64,000 bases of DNA from the NCBI RefSeq assembly GCF_030408635.1, contig NZ_CP047198.1, positions 2,356,001 through 2,420,000 on the forward strand, written 5' to 3'. This document shows, one piece after another, positions 1-9,222 of this stretch; within the stretch, counting starts at the first letter, position 1; the number at the start of each line of letters is the position of its first letter. The notes below the pieces were generated by a model. It did no database searches. It had not been told where the DNA came from and saw only the letters and a list, made by a program, of their open reading frames with translations. The DNA is from Corynebacterium coyleae (GTDB lineage Bacteria > Actinomycetota > Actinomycetes > Mycobacteriales > Mycobacteriaceae). A program made the position numbers and the translations under genes.

Positions 1-1
1 G

Positions 2-898
2 GGCACGTTTTTCTCCGGCCAGGACGGCCTGTTCACCGGCAGCATCGAGCTGCTCGGCTCGGAGGAGCAGAAGGAGCGCTGGCTGCCGGACCTCTACGCC
101 GTGCGCAAGACCGGCGTGCTTGCGATCACGGAGCCGGAGGCTGGCTCCGACGTTGCCCAGGGCATGCGCACCACAGCCACCAAGGTGGATGGCGGCTGGA
201 TCCTCAACGGCGCGAAGCGCTGGATCGGCAACGCAACCTTCTCCGACTACGTCGCCGTCTACGCCCGCGACCCGGAGGACGAGCAGGTCAAGGGCTTCAT
301 CGTGGACACCACGTCCGAGGGCTACACGGCCACGCTGATGGAAAACCGCATTGCCATCCGCGCGGTGCAAAACGCCGACATCACGCTCGACAACGTGTTT
401 GTTCCGGACAGCGACAAGCTCGAGGGCGCGAACTCGTTCAAGGACATCAACAAGGTGTTCAAGAGTGCACGCTCCACGGTGGGTTGGCAGGCCGTCGGTA
501 CGCAAATGGGCGCGCTCGACGTGGCACTCGGCTACGCGGATGAGCGCATCCAGTTTGGCAAGAAGATCTCCTCGTTCCAGCTCAACCAGAACAAGCTGGC
601 CACCATGCAGGGCAACCTCGTTGCCTCCGAGTCGATGATGGCCCAGTTGGCCCGCATGGAGGATCGCGGTTCCGCGAACAACGAGCAGTCCGCGCTGGCC
701 AAGGCGTTCACCTCGAAGCTCATGCGTGAGACGGTCGCGCTCGGCCGCGAGATCCTCGGCGGCAACGGCCTGATCTCGGATTACCGCATGGCGAAGATCT
801 TCAACGACGCCGAGGCCATCTACTCCTACGAGGGCACCTACGACATCAACCAGCTCATCGTCGGTCGCTCCATCACGGGCGAATCGGCCTTCGTCTAG
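2..898 (+). CDS. Acyl-CoA dehydrogenase, glutaryl-CoA dehydrogenase-like (5' end missing)
   Basis: The reading frame is open from base 2, so this is the C-terminal ~298 residues of a FAD-dependent acyl-CoA dehydrogenase cut by the window edge. Family motifs are clear: GSEEQKERWLP, LAITEPEAGSD (FAD/substrate loop), a WIGN strand, YADERIQFGKKISSFQ, and near the C-terminus EILGGNG followed by YEGTYDINQLIVGRSITG. The Glu of YEGT is at the position of the catalytic base in glutaryl-CoA dehydrogenase, and that tail resembles this subfamily more than short-chain enzymes. The next gene, 20 bases downstream, is a class III CoA-transferase. The pair would suit activation and oxidation of a dicarboxylic acid such as glutarate, but substrate specificity is inferred. 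The residue binding the distal carboxylate lies outside the window. Confidence 0.85.
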   Translation, partial: GTFFSGQDGLFTGSIELLGSEEQKERWLPDLYAVRKTGVLAITEPEAGSDVAQGMRTTATKVDGGWILNGAKRWIGNATFSDYVAVYARDPEDEQVKGFIVDTTSEGYTATLMENRIAIRAVQNADITLDNVFVPDSDKLEGANSFKDINKVFKSARSTVGWQAVGTQMGALDVALGYADERIQFGKKISSFQLNQNKLATMQGNLVASESMMAQLARMEDRGSANNEQSALAKAFTSKLMRETVALGREILGGNGLISDYRMAKIFNDAEAIYSYEGTYDINQLIVGRSITGESAFV

Positions 899-918
899 TC
901 CACGCAGGAGGAAACACT

Positions 919-2055
919 ATGAATGCACCGCTTTCCGGAATCCGCGTCCTTGACCTCTCCCGCGTACTCGCAGGCCCGTTCTGCTCCATGATCTTGGCGG
1001 ACCTCGGTGCTGAGGTGATCAAGGTGGAGTCGCCGTGGGGTGACGATTCGCGTCAGTTCGGCCCGTTCGTCGACGGCACGTCCGCCTACTACCGCCTGTT
1101 CAACCGCTCGAAGATGGGCATCACGCTGGACTTCAAGAACGACGACGACAAGGAAGTGTTGCGTGATCTGGTCCGCCGCGCTGATGTGGTCGTCGAAAAT
1201 TTCCGCCCTGGTGTGCTTGAGAAGCTCGGCCTTGCGCCGAAGGATTTGCTGGAGATCAACCCGCGCCTCGTGGTCACGAGTATCTCCGGCTTCGGCCAGA
1301 CGGGCTCGCTTGCCAAGGAACCGGCGTACGACCTGGTTGCGCAGGCGATGAGTGGCCTGATGTCGATTACGGGTTGGCCGAACAGCAAGCCGACGCGTGT
1401 GGGCATCTCGCTGGGTGATCTCATCCCGGGCCTCTACGCCGCAATCGGCACGGTTTCGGCGCTCTACCAGCGTGAATCCACCGTCACCGGCCAGCATTTG
1501 GACCTTGCTATGTACGACTCGCTCATCTCCGTCATGGAGTCCGTAGGCATGCGTGCGCTTTACGACGACACCCCGCCCACCCGCATCGGCAACGACCACG
1601 GCCTGTCAGCGCCGTTTTCCACGTATGCGACCAAGGACGGCGACGTAGTCATCGCGATCACCACGAACCGGCTGTTCGAGCGCCTGGCCAACGCGCTGGG
1701 CATCCCGGAGATGGCCACCGACCATCGCTTTGCAGAGCCGGTGGCCCGCTCCGACAACCGGGTTGCGCTGCGCGAACTGATCGAAGAAGCGCTGAGCACA
1801 AAGACACGCTCGGAGACCATCGCCCTGTTTGAAGAACATGGTGTGCCCACCGCCCGCGTGTACGACCTGGACGAGGCACTACGCAGCCCGTTCGCCCAGG
1901 AACGCGGTGTGGTGGTTGAAGAAACGGATGGGTTCCGCACCCTCGCCTCCCCGCTCAAGCTCGCCGGGATGGGCAAGCCAACGCCGGCGCCGGAGTTGGG
2001 GCAAGACAACGAACGTATCCAGTCCTGGTTGAGCGAAGATCCGCGCACCACCTGA
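919..2055 (+). CDS. CaiB/BaiF family (class III) CoA-transferase
   Basis: 378 residues, a normal length for the family. The N-terminus LSGIRVLDLSRVLAGPFCSMILADLGAEVIKVE is the classical CaiB/BaiF opening, followed by NFRPGVLEKLG and the strand HLDLAMYDSLI around residue 194, which contains the aspartate expected to form the acyl-anhydride intermediate. The enzyme would move CoA between carboxylates. A good GAGGA-type ribosome site lies just before the ATG. It starts 20 bases after the acyl-CoA dehydrogenase and ends 21 bases before the YjiH-type gene, so the three are probably one transcript. Substrate is not readable from sequence; a glutarate/succinyl-CoA role is inferred from the neighbour. 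Confidence 0.9.
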   Translation: MNAPLSGIRVLDLSRVLAGPFCSMILADLGAEVIKVESPWGDDSRQFGPFVDGTSAYYRLFNRSKMGITLDFKNDDDKEVLRDLVRRADVVVENFRPGVLEKLGLAPKDLLEINPRLVVTSISGFGQTGSLAKEPAYDLVAQAMSGLMSITGWPNSKPTRVGISLGDLIPGLYAAIGTVSALYQRESTVTGQHLDLAMYDSLISVMESVGMRALYDDTPPTRIGNDHGLSAPFSTYATKDGDVVIAITTNRLFERLANALGIPEMATDHRFAEPVARSDNRVALRELIEEALSTKTRSETIALFEEHGVPTARVYDLDEALRSPFAQERGVVVEETDGFRTLASPLKLAGMGKPTPAPELGQDNERIQSWLSEDPRTT

Positions 2056-2076
2056 GTTCCGTAAAGGAGCAGCACC

Positions 2077-3474
2077 ATGGATGAAACACAGACCCCACGT
2101 CGTGGTGGCAGCACCCGTTGGATTCCGGGCGACAACATCGCCGCAGTCCCGTCCCTTCCGCCCGAGCACGAGGTGGACAGCCTGGAGCCGAAGAACAAGT
2201 GGAGGTTTTTCCTCTACAGCGCGATCGGTTCCTTTGCGTTTTTCGTCCCGTTTACTGTCGGGGAGAAGAACACGATTCTGTTGGACCACATTGTGGGCTG
2301 GCTCCAGTCCTCACTTGCCGGCGCCCTGCCGTACATCACCCTGGTGATGATCACCGCCGGCGCCGTCTACCAATTCGCCACCGGTAAGTGGCGCGAGGAT
2401 AAAGCGCGTGCCGTGTTCGCGTTCCTCTCCGCGTTGGCGGTGGTGTTGTGCGCGATGCTCGTGTTCAACTTCGGCCCCGCATTTCTTTTCGACGAACGCC
2501 TCGGCCCCTTCATCCTGAACAAACTCGTCATCCCCGTCGGCCTGCTTATCCCAGTGGGTGCCGTATTTTTGGGTTTGCTGGTTGGCTTCGGCCTGATGGA
2601 ATTCATCGGTGTGATGGTGCAGCGGTTCATGCGGCCGGTGTATCGCACCCCGGGTAAGTCGGCCGTTGACGCAGTGGCGTCGTTTTTGGGGTCATACTCG
2701 CTGGGCCTTTTGATTACCAACCGCGTCTACCGCACCGGCGGCTATACGGCGCGCGAAGCGTCGATCATCGCGGCTGGGTTCTCCACCGCATCGGCGACGT
2801 TCATGGTGGTTGTGGCGCGAACGCTGGACCTGATGCACATCTGGGGCGTGTACTTCGCGGTCACGCTCCTTGTGTGCTTCCTAGTCACTATCGTCGTCGT
2901 CCGCATCCCTCCGTTGAGCACGATCCCGGACGATTACTACCCGGGCGCTACCCCGCAGCCGGAGGAGCGCGTGGAGGGCAACCTGTTCGCCGCCGCGTGG
3001 AAGGAAGCGAAGGCGTTTTTGGCGCAGGCGGAGTCGCTGCCGAAGACCATTTGGCGCAACTTCAAAGACGGCGTGATCATGACCATCCAGGTCATCCCGG
3101 GCATCATGGCTGTTGGCATCATCGGCTTGGCGCTGGCGTTCTACACCCCGGCGTTCAAGATTCTGGGCGCGCTGTTCTATCCGCTGGCGTGGGTGTTCCA
3201 GTTGCCGGATCCGTGGCTCGCGTCCGAGGCGTTTGCCATCGGCCTCTCTGAGCTGTTCCTGCCGGCAACGTTGGCGGCTGGCAACGAGTCTGACGTACTG
3301 CGCTTCACCGTTGGTGTGGTCTCCATCAGCCAGGTGTTCTTCTTCTCCTCGATGATCCCGGCGGTGCTGGCCACGGACATCCCGTTGAAGATCAGCCACA
3401 TGGTGATCATCTGGTTCCAGCGCGTGGTGCTGTCCATCATCCTGACGGTGCCGATCGCGTACCTGATCTTTTAA
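2077..3474 (+). CDS. YjiH-family membrane protein (nucleoside-recognition/gate domain)
   Basis: 465 residues with roughly ten hydrophobic segments and a ~45-residue polar N-terminal extension. The body matches the YjiH/'nucleoside recognition' (Gate) membrane family: a GFSTASATFMVVVARTL stretch mid-protein and repeated glycine-rich helices. Members are presumed transporters, but no substrate is established. It closes the acyl-CoA dehydrogenase/CoA-transferase run and precedes hutU by 158 bases, so it might import histidine or urocanate, or serve the upstream acid pathway; both are inference. A ribosome site (AAAGGAG) supports the ATG used. A strong inverted repeat follows the stop. Confidence 0.75.
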   Translation: MDETQTPRRGGSTRWIPGDNIAAVPSLPPEHEVDSLEPKNKWRFFLYSAIGSFAFFVPFTVGEKNTILLDHIVGWLQSSLAGALPYITLVMITAGAVYQFATGKWREDKARAVFAFLSALAVVLCAMLVFNFGPAFLFDERLGPFILNKLVIPVGLLIPVGAVFLGLLVGFGLMEFIGVMVQRFMRPVYRTPGKSAVDAVASFLGSYSLGLLITNRVYRTGGYTAREASIIAAGFSTASATFMVVVARTLDLMHIWGVYFAVTLLVCFLVTIVVVRIPPLSTIPDDYYPGATPQPEERVEGNLFAAAWKEAKAFLAQAESLPKTIWRNFKDGVIMTIQVIPGIMAVGIIGLALAFYTPAFKILGALFYPLAWVFQLPDPWLASEAFAIGLSELFLPATLAAGNESDVLRFTVGVVSISQVFFFSSMIPAVLATDIPLKISHMVIIWFQRVVLSIILTVPIAYLIF

Positions 3475-3487
3475 CCCCCACTACCCG

Positions 3488-3511
3488 GTTTGTCTCGTAT
3501 CCGAGACAAAC
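3488..3511. promoter_or_regulatory. Perfect 10-bp inverted repeat after YjiH gene
   Basis: GTTTGTCTCG and its exact reverse complement CGAGACAAAC are separated by TATC, 13 bases after the YjiH stop codon. There is no T-run on either strand, which argues against a simple intrinsic terminator. It could be an operator for the hut genes or a stabilising 3' hairpin. Confidence 0.5.
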
Positions 3512-3556
3512 TGGGCAAAAACTGTCTTCCAGCAACCACATCGCCCCCTTATCCTC

Positions 3557-3576
3557 AATGTAACGCAGGTTACATT
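3557..3576. promoter_or_regulatory. Palindrome upstream of hutU, candidate operator
   Basis: AATGTAAC-GCAG-GTTACATT is a perfect 8-bp inverted repeat 56 bases before the hutU ATG. Position and symmetry suit a GntR/FadR-like or other dimeric repressor controlling histidine use. No regulator gene lies next to hutU or hutI in the window, so the binding protein is unknown. Confidence 0.5.
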
Positions 3577-3632
3577 CCTGTCGGATTGTGCTCCTGCATC
3601 ACGAAACTCAATGAGCCGTAGAAAGGATTCCC

Positions 3633-5324
3633 ATGGCGAAGAACTGGTCCGAAGGTGCACGCGAGGTCCGCTCCCCGCGAGGCACTGAGATCACTGCAAA
3701 GTCCTGGCAGACCGAGGCCCCGCTGCGCATGCTGCAGAACAACCTTGATCCGGAGGTTGCGGAGCGCCCCGATGATCTCGTCGTCTACGGCGGCACCGGT
3801 CGTGCGGCCCGAAGCTGGGAGGCCTTTGACGCGATCGTCGATACGCTGAAGGACCTCGAGTCCGACGAAACGCTGCTGGTCCAGTCCGGCAAGCCGGTCG
3901 GCGTGTGGAAGACCAACGAGTGGGCGCCGCGCGTGCTCATCGCCAACTCCAACCTGGTGGGCGACTGGGCTAACTGGGAGCATTTCCGCGAGCTCGAGGA
4001 CGAGGGCCTGATGATGTACGGCCAGATGACGGCCGGTTCCTGGATCTACATCGCAACCCAGGGCATCCTGCAGGGCACCTACGAAACCTTCGCGGCTGTG
4101 GCGAAGAAGCGTTTCAACGGCACGCTCGCCGGCACCCTGACCCTGACCGGCGGCTGCGGCGGCATGGGTGGCGCACAGCCGCTGTCCGTCACCCTCAACG
4201 GTGGTGCCTGCCTCATCGTCGATGTTGACGAGGGCCGCCTGAAGCGTCGCCAGGGCAAGCGCTACCTCGACGAGGTCACCACCGACCTCGAGGAAGCAAT
4301 CAAGCTGGTCACCGACGCGAAGAACGAGAAGCGCGCCCTGTCCGTGGGCCTCGTCGGCAACGCGTCCGAGGTCTTCCCGGAGATGCTGCGCCGCCACCGC
4401 GCTGGCGAGTTCACCGTGGACATCGTCACCGACCAGACCTCCGCACACGACCCGCTGTCCTACCTGCCAAGCGAGATCCCGTTCGCCGACTGGCACACCG
4501 AGGCAGACGCCGACCCGACCACCTTTACCAAGAAGGCCCGCGAGGCCATGGCCGCACAGGTCCAGGCAATGGTCGAGTTCCAGGACGAGGGCGCCGAGGT
4601 GTTCGACTACGGCAACTCCATCCGCGACGAGGCCCGCAAGGCCGGCTACTCCCGCGCGTTTGAGTTCCCGGGCTTCGTCCCGGCCTACATCCGCCCGCTG
4701 TTCTGCGAGGGCCTTGGCCCGTTCCGCTGGGTTGCACTTTCCGGCGACCCGGAGGACATCAAGGTCACCGACCAGGCCATCAAGGAGGCTTTCCCGGACA
4801 ACGAGCACCTGCACCGCTGGCTCGATGCGGCCGAGGAGTACGTGGAGTTCGAGGGCCTGCCGGCACGTATTTGCTGGCTGGGCTACGGCGAGCGTGCCAA
4901 GGCCGGCGTGATCTTCAACAACCTGGTCAAGGAAGGCAAGGTCAAGGCACCGATCGTCATCGGCCGTGACCACCTGGACTCCGGCTCCGTGGCCTCCCCG
5001 TACCGCGAGACCGAGTCCATGCTCGACGGCACCGACGCTGTGGCTGACTGGCCGCTGCTCAACGCCATGACCGCTGTGTCCGGCGGCGCGACCTGGGTAT
5101 CCATCCACCACGGTGGTGGCGTGGGCATGGGTCGTTCCATCCACACCGGCCAGGTCACGGTGGCTGACGGCACCGAGCTCGCCGAGGCGAAGCTCAAGGC
5201 TGTGCTCACCAACGATCCGGGTATGGGCGTCATCCGCCACGTGGATGCCGGTTACTCCCGCGCCAACGAGGTCGCGCAGGAGCGCGGCGTGCGCATCCCG
5301 ATGAAGTTCCAGGCACGCGACTAA
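3633..5324 (+). CDS. hutU: Urocanate hydratase
   Basis: 563 residues, full length for urocanase, which hydrates urocanate to imidazolone propionate in histidine degradation using a tightly bound NAD+. The dinucleotide site is seen in [15 protein letters not shown] (about residues 166-181). The conserved Cys region is in [19 protein letters not shown], and [18 protein letters not shown] and the C-terminal [19 protein letters not shown] are family hallmarks. An AAAGGA ribosome site precedes the ATG. A terminator-like hairpin separates it from hutI 93 bases downstream. Histidase (hutH) and formimidoyl-glutamate enzymes are not in this window. A palindrome upstream probably marks its control region. 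Confidence 0.97.
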   Translation: MAKNWSEGAREVRSPRGTEITAKSWQTEAPLRMLQNNLDPEVAERPDDLVVYGGTGRAARSWEAFDAIVDTLKDLESDETLLVQSGKPVGVWKTNEWAPRVLIANSNLVGDWANWEHFRELEDEGLMMYGQMTAGSWIYIATQGILQGTYETFAAVAKKRFNGTLAGTLTLTGGCGGMGGAQPLSVTLNGGACLIVDVDEGRLKRRQGKRYLDEVTTDLEEAIKLVTDAKNEKRALSVGLVGNASEVFPEMLRRHRAGEFTVDIVTDQTSAHDPLSYLPSEIPFADWHTEADADPTTFTKKAREAMAAQVQAMVEFQDEGAEVFDYGNSIRDEARKAGYSRAFEFPGFVPAYIRPLFCEGLGPFRWVALSGDPEDIKVTDQAIKEAFPDNEHLHRWLDAAEEYVEFEGLPARICWLGYGERAKAGVIFNNLVKEGKVKAPIVIGRDHLDSGSVASPYRETESMLDGTDAVADWPLLNAMTAVSGGATWVSIHHGGGVGMGRSIHTGQVTVADGTELAEAKLKAVLTNDPGMGVIRHVDAGYSRANEVAQERGVRIPMKFQARD

Positions 5325-5337
5325 TCACGCGCCGTAG

Positions 5338-5375
5338 AGCGCTGACGTTTCCCTCACGGGCGCGTCAGCGCTTTT
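5338..5375 (+). terminator. Hairpin terminator between hutU and hutI
   Basis: AGCGCTGACG pairs with CGTCAGCGCT (10 bp, 15-base loop), immediately followed by TTTTCG. It lies 14 bases after hutU and 43 before the hutI ATG. It may end hutU transcription or lower hutI expression relative to hutU. Confidence 0.7.
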
Positions 5376-5417
5376 CGTTACCCTGGGCCCCACGAAGCCC
5401 TCCGAAGAAAGGCACCC

Positions 5418-6611
5418 ATGAGCACCTTTATTACTGGCATTTCCGAGCTCCGCACGGTCTCCGAGCTGGGCACCATTAAGAACGCAGCATTGCTTATCGA
5501 CGACGGCGTGATCGCCTGGGTCGGCCCCGCCGACGAAGCCCCCGCGGAAGCAGCAAACGCCGCCGAAACCGTCGATGTTGGCGGGCGCGCAGTCCTGCCC
5601 GGCTGGGTAGATTCCCACTCCCACATGGTTTTCGACGGCAACCGCGCCGAAGAGTTCGAGGCCCGCATGGCCGGCGAGTCCTACGCCGCCGGCGGCATCG
5701 CCGTGACCATGGAGGCAACCCGCTCCGCAGGCGAGGAGCGCCTGGATAAGTTGGTGGCGGAGCGCGTCGCCGCAGGCCATGCGGGCGGCACCACCACCTT
5801 TGAGACCAAAACCGGCTACGGCCTGAACGTCGAGTCCGAGGCAGAGGCCGCACGCGTGGCCGCCCGCCACGTGGACGAGGTGACGTTCCTCGGCGCACAC
5901 CTGGTCCCGCCGGGGGCGGACGCTGACGAATACATCGACGAGGTCGTCGGCCCGATGCTGGATGCGGTGAAGGACCACGTGCAGTGGATCGACGTGTTCT
6001 GCGAGCGCGGAGCGTTTAACGAGGAGCAGTCCCGCCGCGTCCTCGAGGCCGGCAAAAAGGTTGGCCTGGGTGTGCGCGTGCACGGCAACCAGCTTGGGCA
6101 GGGCCCGGGCGTGAAGCTTGCGGTGGAGATGGGCGCGGCCAGCGTGGACCACGTCAACTACCTCTCTGATGAGGACTTCGAGCTGCTGGCCGGTTCGGAC
6201 ACCGTAGCCACGCTGCTGCCTGCCTGCGATCTGTCCACCCGCGAGGATCTTGCACCGGGGCGCAAACTTATCGACGCCGGCGCCACCGTCGCCATCGCAT
6301 CCAACCTCAACCCCGGTACGTCGTTTACGTCCTCGATGAACTTCTGCGTGACCACCGCGGTGCTGCAGCAGTACCTCACGCTCGACGAGGCGATCGAGGC
6401 TGCCACCACCGGCGGTGCGAAGGCGCTGCGCCGTCACAACGTCGGCGACGGCAAGGACCCGCAGGGCCGCCCGGCCAAGGGCACGCTGGTGCCCGGCGCG
6501 GCCGCCGACCTGCACATCCTGGATGCAGAAAACGCCATCAACCTGGCCTACCGCCCAGGCATGCCGATTACGTGGAAGACCTGGGTGGCAGGCCAGAAGG
6601 TCTACGGCTAA
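5418..6611 (+). CDS. hutI: Imidazolonepropionase
   Basis: 397 residues; a metal-dependent amidohydrolase opening the imidazolone ring of imidazolone-5-propionate to formimidoyl-glutamate. Visible motifs are the metal-binding HxH in DSHSHMVFDGNRAEEF (about residues 66-80), FETKTGYGL, the third metal histidine in VRVHGNQLGQGPG, SVDHVNYL, ATLLPACDL and IASNLNPGTSF. An AAGAAAGG ribosome site precedes the ATG. It lies downstream of hutU in the same direction but after a hairpin. Its stop overlaps the convergent ABC ATPase gene by 4 bases. One exact copy of the dispersed 12-mer (5492) sits near the start as Leu-Ile-Asp-Asp. Confidence 0.97.
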   Translation: MSTFITGISELRTVSELGTIKNAALLIDDGVIAWVGPADEAPAEAANAAETVDVGGRAVLPGWVDSHSHMVFDGNRAEEFEARMAGESYAAGGIAVTMEATRSAGEERLDKLVAERVAAGHAGGTTTFETKTGYGLNVESEAEAARVAARHVDEVTFLGAHLVPPGADADEYIDEVVGPMLDAVKDHVQWIDVFCERGAFNEEQSRRVLEAGKKVGLGVRVHGNQLGQGPGVKLAVEMGAASVDHVNYLSDEDFELLAGSDTVATLLPACDLSTREDLAPGRKLIDAGATVAIASNLNPGTSFTSSMNFCVTTAVLQQYLTLDEAIEAATTGGAKALRRHNVGDGKDPQGRPAKGTLVPGAAADLHILDAENAINLAYRPGMPITWKTWVAGQKVYG

Positions 6612-8278
6612 ACGCTGCCTTCTGCGCGCGAGGCGAACAACGCCTCGCGCCGCGCTGCCTGCTCGACCGGATCAGGCACGGGCAGCGAACCGACGAGGCG
6701 CTGCGTGTAGGCCTGCTGCGGGTTCGCCATAACGTCCTTGCCATAGCCGCATTCGACCAGGTCACCGTGGTAGAGCACGCCGACGGTGTGGGAGACCATG
6801 TCCACCACGGCCAGGTCGTGGCTGATGAACAGGGCCGCGAACCCGAGGTCGCGCTGCAGCGATTGGAACAGGTCCAGCACCACCGCTTGGACGGAGACGT
6901 CCAGGGCGGAGGTGGGCTCGTCGGCAATGAGCAGCTCCGGGTCGAGCACAAGGCCGCGGGCGAGCGAGACGCGCTGGCGCTGACCACCCGACAACTCGTG
7001 CGGGTAGCGCGACGCGAACGAACTCGGCAGTTCAACCGCCTCGAGCAGTTCCGCCGCGCGCTGCTTGCGTTCCTTCGCGGATACATCGGAGTTGACCACG
7101 AGTGGCTCGGTGATGCACTCCTCCACCGTGAAATACGGGTTGAAGGAGGTCGCTGGGTCCTGGAACACGAAGCCGACGCGCTTGCGCAGTTCCCGTAGTT
7201 CGGCCGCGCGGATGCCGTTGAGTTCCTTGCCTAGCACCTTCAGTGATCCACCGGTGACCTTCTCCAGGCCCACCATGGACCTACCAATGGTGGTCTTGCC
7301 GGAACCAGACTCACCCACCAGGCCGAACACTTCGCCCTTGTGGATCTGGAAGGACACACCTTTCACCGCGGTAAACGACGGCGCTCCGAGGCGACCCGGG
7401 TAGGTCACCTCCAAACCGTCTGCTTCCACCACGGGTGTGGTGATGCGCATCGCCTCGAGTTCCGCCGCCGGCGTGATCACGCTGAGCGACTTCGTGCCCA
7501 GTCGCGGCACCGCACCCAGGAGTTTCTTGGTGTAGTCCTCGCGCGGGTTGGCAAACAGTTCGCGCACCGGGGCGCGCTCAATGATCTTGCCGTGGTACAT
7601 CACGGCCACCGAGTCAGCCAGGTCCGCGACCACACCCATGTTGTGGGTGATGATGATGATCGAGGTGCCGCGCTCGTCGCGAAGCTTGCGCAAGAGCTGC
7701 AGAATCTCCGCCTGCACGGTTACGTCCAGGGCGGTGGTTGGCTCGTCGGCAACGATGGTGTTCGCGCCGAGTTCCACCGCCATGGCGATCATGATGCGCT
7801 GCTTCTGACCACCCGAGAACTCGTGCGGGTAGCGGTTGATACGCTTCTCCGGCTCAGGGATACCAACCGCGCGAAGTGCTTCGACGCAACGTGCCTTGGC
7901 TTCCTTCTTCGAGATCTTCGGGTTGTGCGCCTTGAGCCCTTCCGCCATCTGCCACCAGATGGGGAACACCGGGTTCATTGCGCTCGACGGCTCCTGGAAG
8001 ATCATGGACACGTCGCGCCCGCGCATCTTGCGCAGTTCGTCGTGGTTCATGACGGTGACGTCGTTGCCCTCAACGAGCACCGCGCCCTTGGACACGGCGG
8101 TGTCGCCGAGCAGGCCGAGCACGGATCGCGCGGTAACCGTCTTGCCGGAGCCGGACTCGCCGACCAGCGCAAGAATCTCACCCGGCTCGACCTCGAGGTT
8201 CACGCCCTTGACGGCGTGCACGAACCCAGCGTCGGTATTAAACCCGACGTGGAGGTCCTGAATGTCTACGCGGTTCAT
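6608..8278 (-). CDS. Fused double ATPase of a peptide/nickel-type ABC importer (DppD-DppF-like)
   Basis: 556 residues with two complete ABC domains in tandem. The first has Walker A GESGSGKT at residues 40-47, signature FSGGQKQRI and Walker B ADEPTTALD. The second has Walker A GESGSGKTT near residue 322, signature LSGGQRQRVSLARG and ADEPTSALD. Such DppD-DppF fusions energise oligopeptide, nickel or glutathione importers from the cytoplasmic face. It is the last gene of a four-gene minus-strand operon and overlaps the preceding permease by 4 bases. Its 3' end overlaps hutI by 4 bases. An inverted repeat (6626-6650, 10-bp arms) lies within its last codons and could act as a terminator. Confidence 0.93.
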   Translation of the reverse strand: MNRVDIQDLHVGFNTDAGFVHAVKGVNLEVEPGEILALVGESGSGKTVTARSVLGLLGDTAVSKGAVLVEGNDVTVMNHDELRKMRGRDVSMIFQEPSSAMNPVFPIWWQMAEGLKAHNPKISKKEAKARCVEALRAVGIPEPEKRINRYPHEFSGGQKQRIMIAMAVELGANTIVADEPTTALDVTVQAEILQLLRKLRDERGTSIIIITHNMGVVADLADSVAVMYHGKIIERAPVRELFANPREDYTKKLLGAVPRLGTKSLSVITPAAELEAMRITTPVVEADGLEVTYPGRLGAPSFTAVKGVSFQIHKGEVFGLVGESGSGKTTIGRSMVGLEKVTGGSLKVLGKELNGIRAAELRELRKRVGFVFQDPATSFNPYFTVEECITEPLVVNSDVSAKERKQRAAELLEAVELPSSFASRYPHELSGGQRQRVSLARGLVLDPELLIADEPTSALDVSVQAVVLDLFQSLQRDLGFAALFISHDLAVVDMVSHTVGVLYHGDLVECGYGKDVMANPQQAYTQRLVGSLPVPDPVEQAARREALFASRAEGSV

Positions 8279-9222
8279 GCCGCTACCTCCTCAAACTGGT
8301 CGCCGTCTTTCGCTTTTGCTTTACGACGAACACGCAACCGCGGATCATTCAAATCATTCAACGACTCACCAACGAGTGTGATACCCAGCACCGCCAGCAC
8401 GATGGCCAGGCCCGGGAACAGCGCAGTCCACCAGATGCCGGAGGTGACGTCCGAAACCGCACGGTTGAGGTCGTATCCCCACTCAGCGGCGGAGGTCGGC
8501 TCGATACCGAAACCGATAAAGCCCAGGCCCGCAAGGGTGAGGATGGCCTCCGACGCGTTAAGCGTGAAGATCAGCGGCAGGGTGCGGGTGGCGTTGCGGA
8601 AGATGTGCACCGCCATGATGCGCCAGTGGGATGCACCGACGACCATCGCGGATTCCACGAACGGTTCCGACTTCAACCGCATCGTCTCCGCACGGATGAC
8701 GCGGAAGTATTGCGGGATGAACACCACCGTGATCGAGATTGCCGCCGCGGCGATACCGCCGAGCGCGCTGGACTTACCGCCGGTCAGCGCGATCGACATG
8801 ACAATCGCCAACAGCAGCGACGGGAAGGCGTACACAGCGTCGGCGATCATCACCAGAATCCTGTCGAGCCAGCCACCGACGTAACCGGAGATCAAACCCA
8901 GCAGCACACCGAGAATGATCGACATCAGCACGGACGCGACGATGACCAGCACCGCGGTGCGGGTACCCCACACCACGCGCGAGAACACGTCGAACCCTGC
9001 GACGGTCGTGCCCCAGATGTGTTCGGCCGACGGTGCTTGCTGGGTGCCGAACGCGCCCGCGTCGTCGCCAGTCTGCGACCAGGTGTACGGGGCGATCAGT
9101 GGCGCGAAGATTGCCGTGAGTAGCAGCCCGGCGGTGAGCACCAGGCCGAGGATGAGCATGAACCGCTGCAAACCGGCGGAACGGATGACGTCCTTCACCA
9201 ATGGGAGTTTCTTCCAGTTCAT
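8275..9222 (-). CDS. ABC transporter permease (DppC/OppC family)
   Basis: 315 residues, with an N-terminal cytoplasmic stretch and about six membrane segments. The DppC-type N-terminal domain LTAGLLLTAIFAPLIAPY is followed by a permease core with the EAA-like loop VESAMVVGASHWRIMAVHIFRNA, which contacts the ATPase. It forms the second half of the transmembrane channel with the adjacent DppB-like protein. It overlaps its upstream partner by a single base and the downstream ATPase gene by 4, indicating translational coupling. Substrate not predictable. Confidence 0.92.
   Translation of the reverse strand: MNWKKLPLVKDVIRSAGLQRFMLILGLVLTAGLLLTAIFAPLIAPYTWSQTGDDAGAFGTQQAPSAEHIWGTTVAGFDVFSRVVWGTRTAVLVIVASVLMSIILGVLLGLISGYVGGWLDRILVMIADAVYAFPSLLLAIVMSIALTGGKSSALGGIAAAAISITVVFIPQYFRVIRAETMRLKSEPFVESAMVVGASHWRIMAVHIFRNATRTLPLIFTLNASEAILTLAGLGFIGFGIEPTSAAEWGYDLNRAVSDVTSGIWWTALFPGLAIVLAVLGITLVGESLNDLNDPRLRVRRKAKAKDGDQFEEVAA

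Noticed and set aside
3570-5240. 556-residue minus-strand open frame opposite hutU
   Set aside because: Antisense shadow from high-GC third positions; the plus-strand urocanase has full family motifs and the antisense product resembles nothing.
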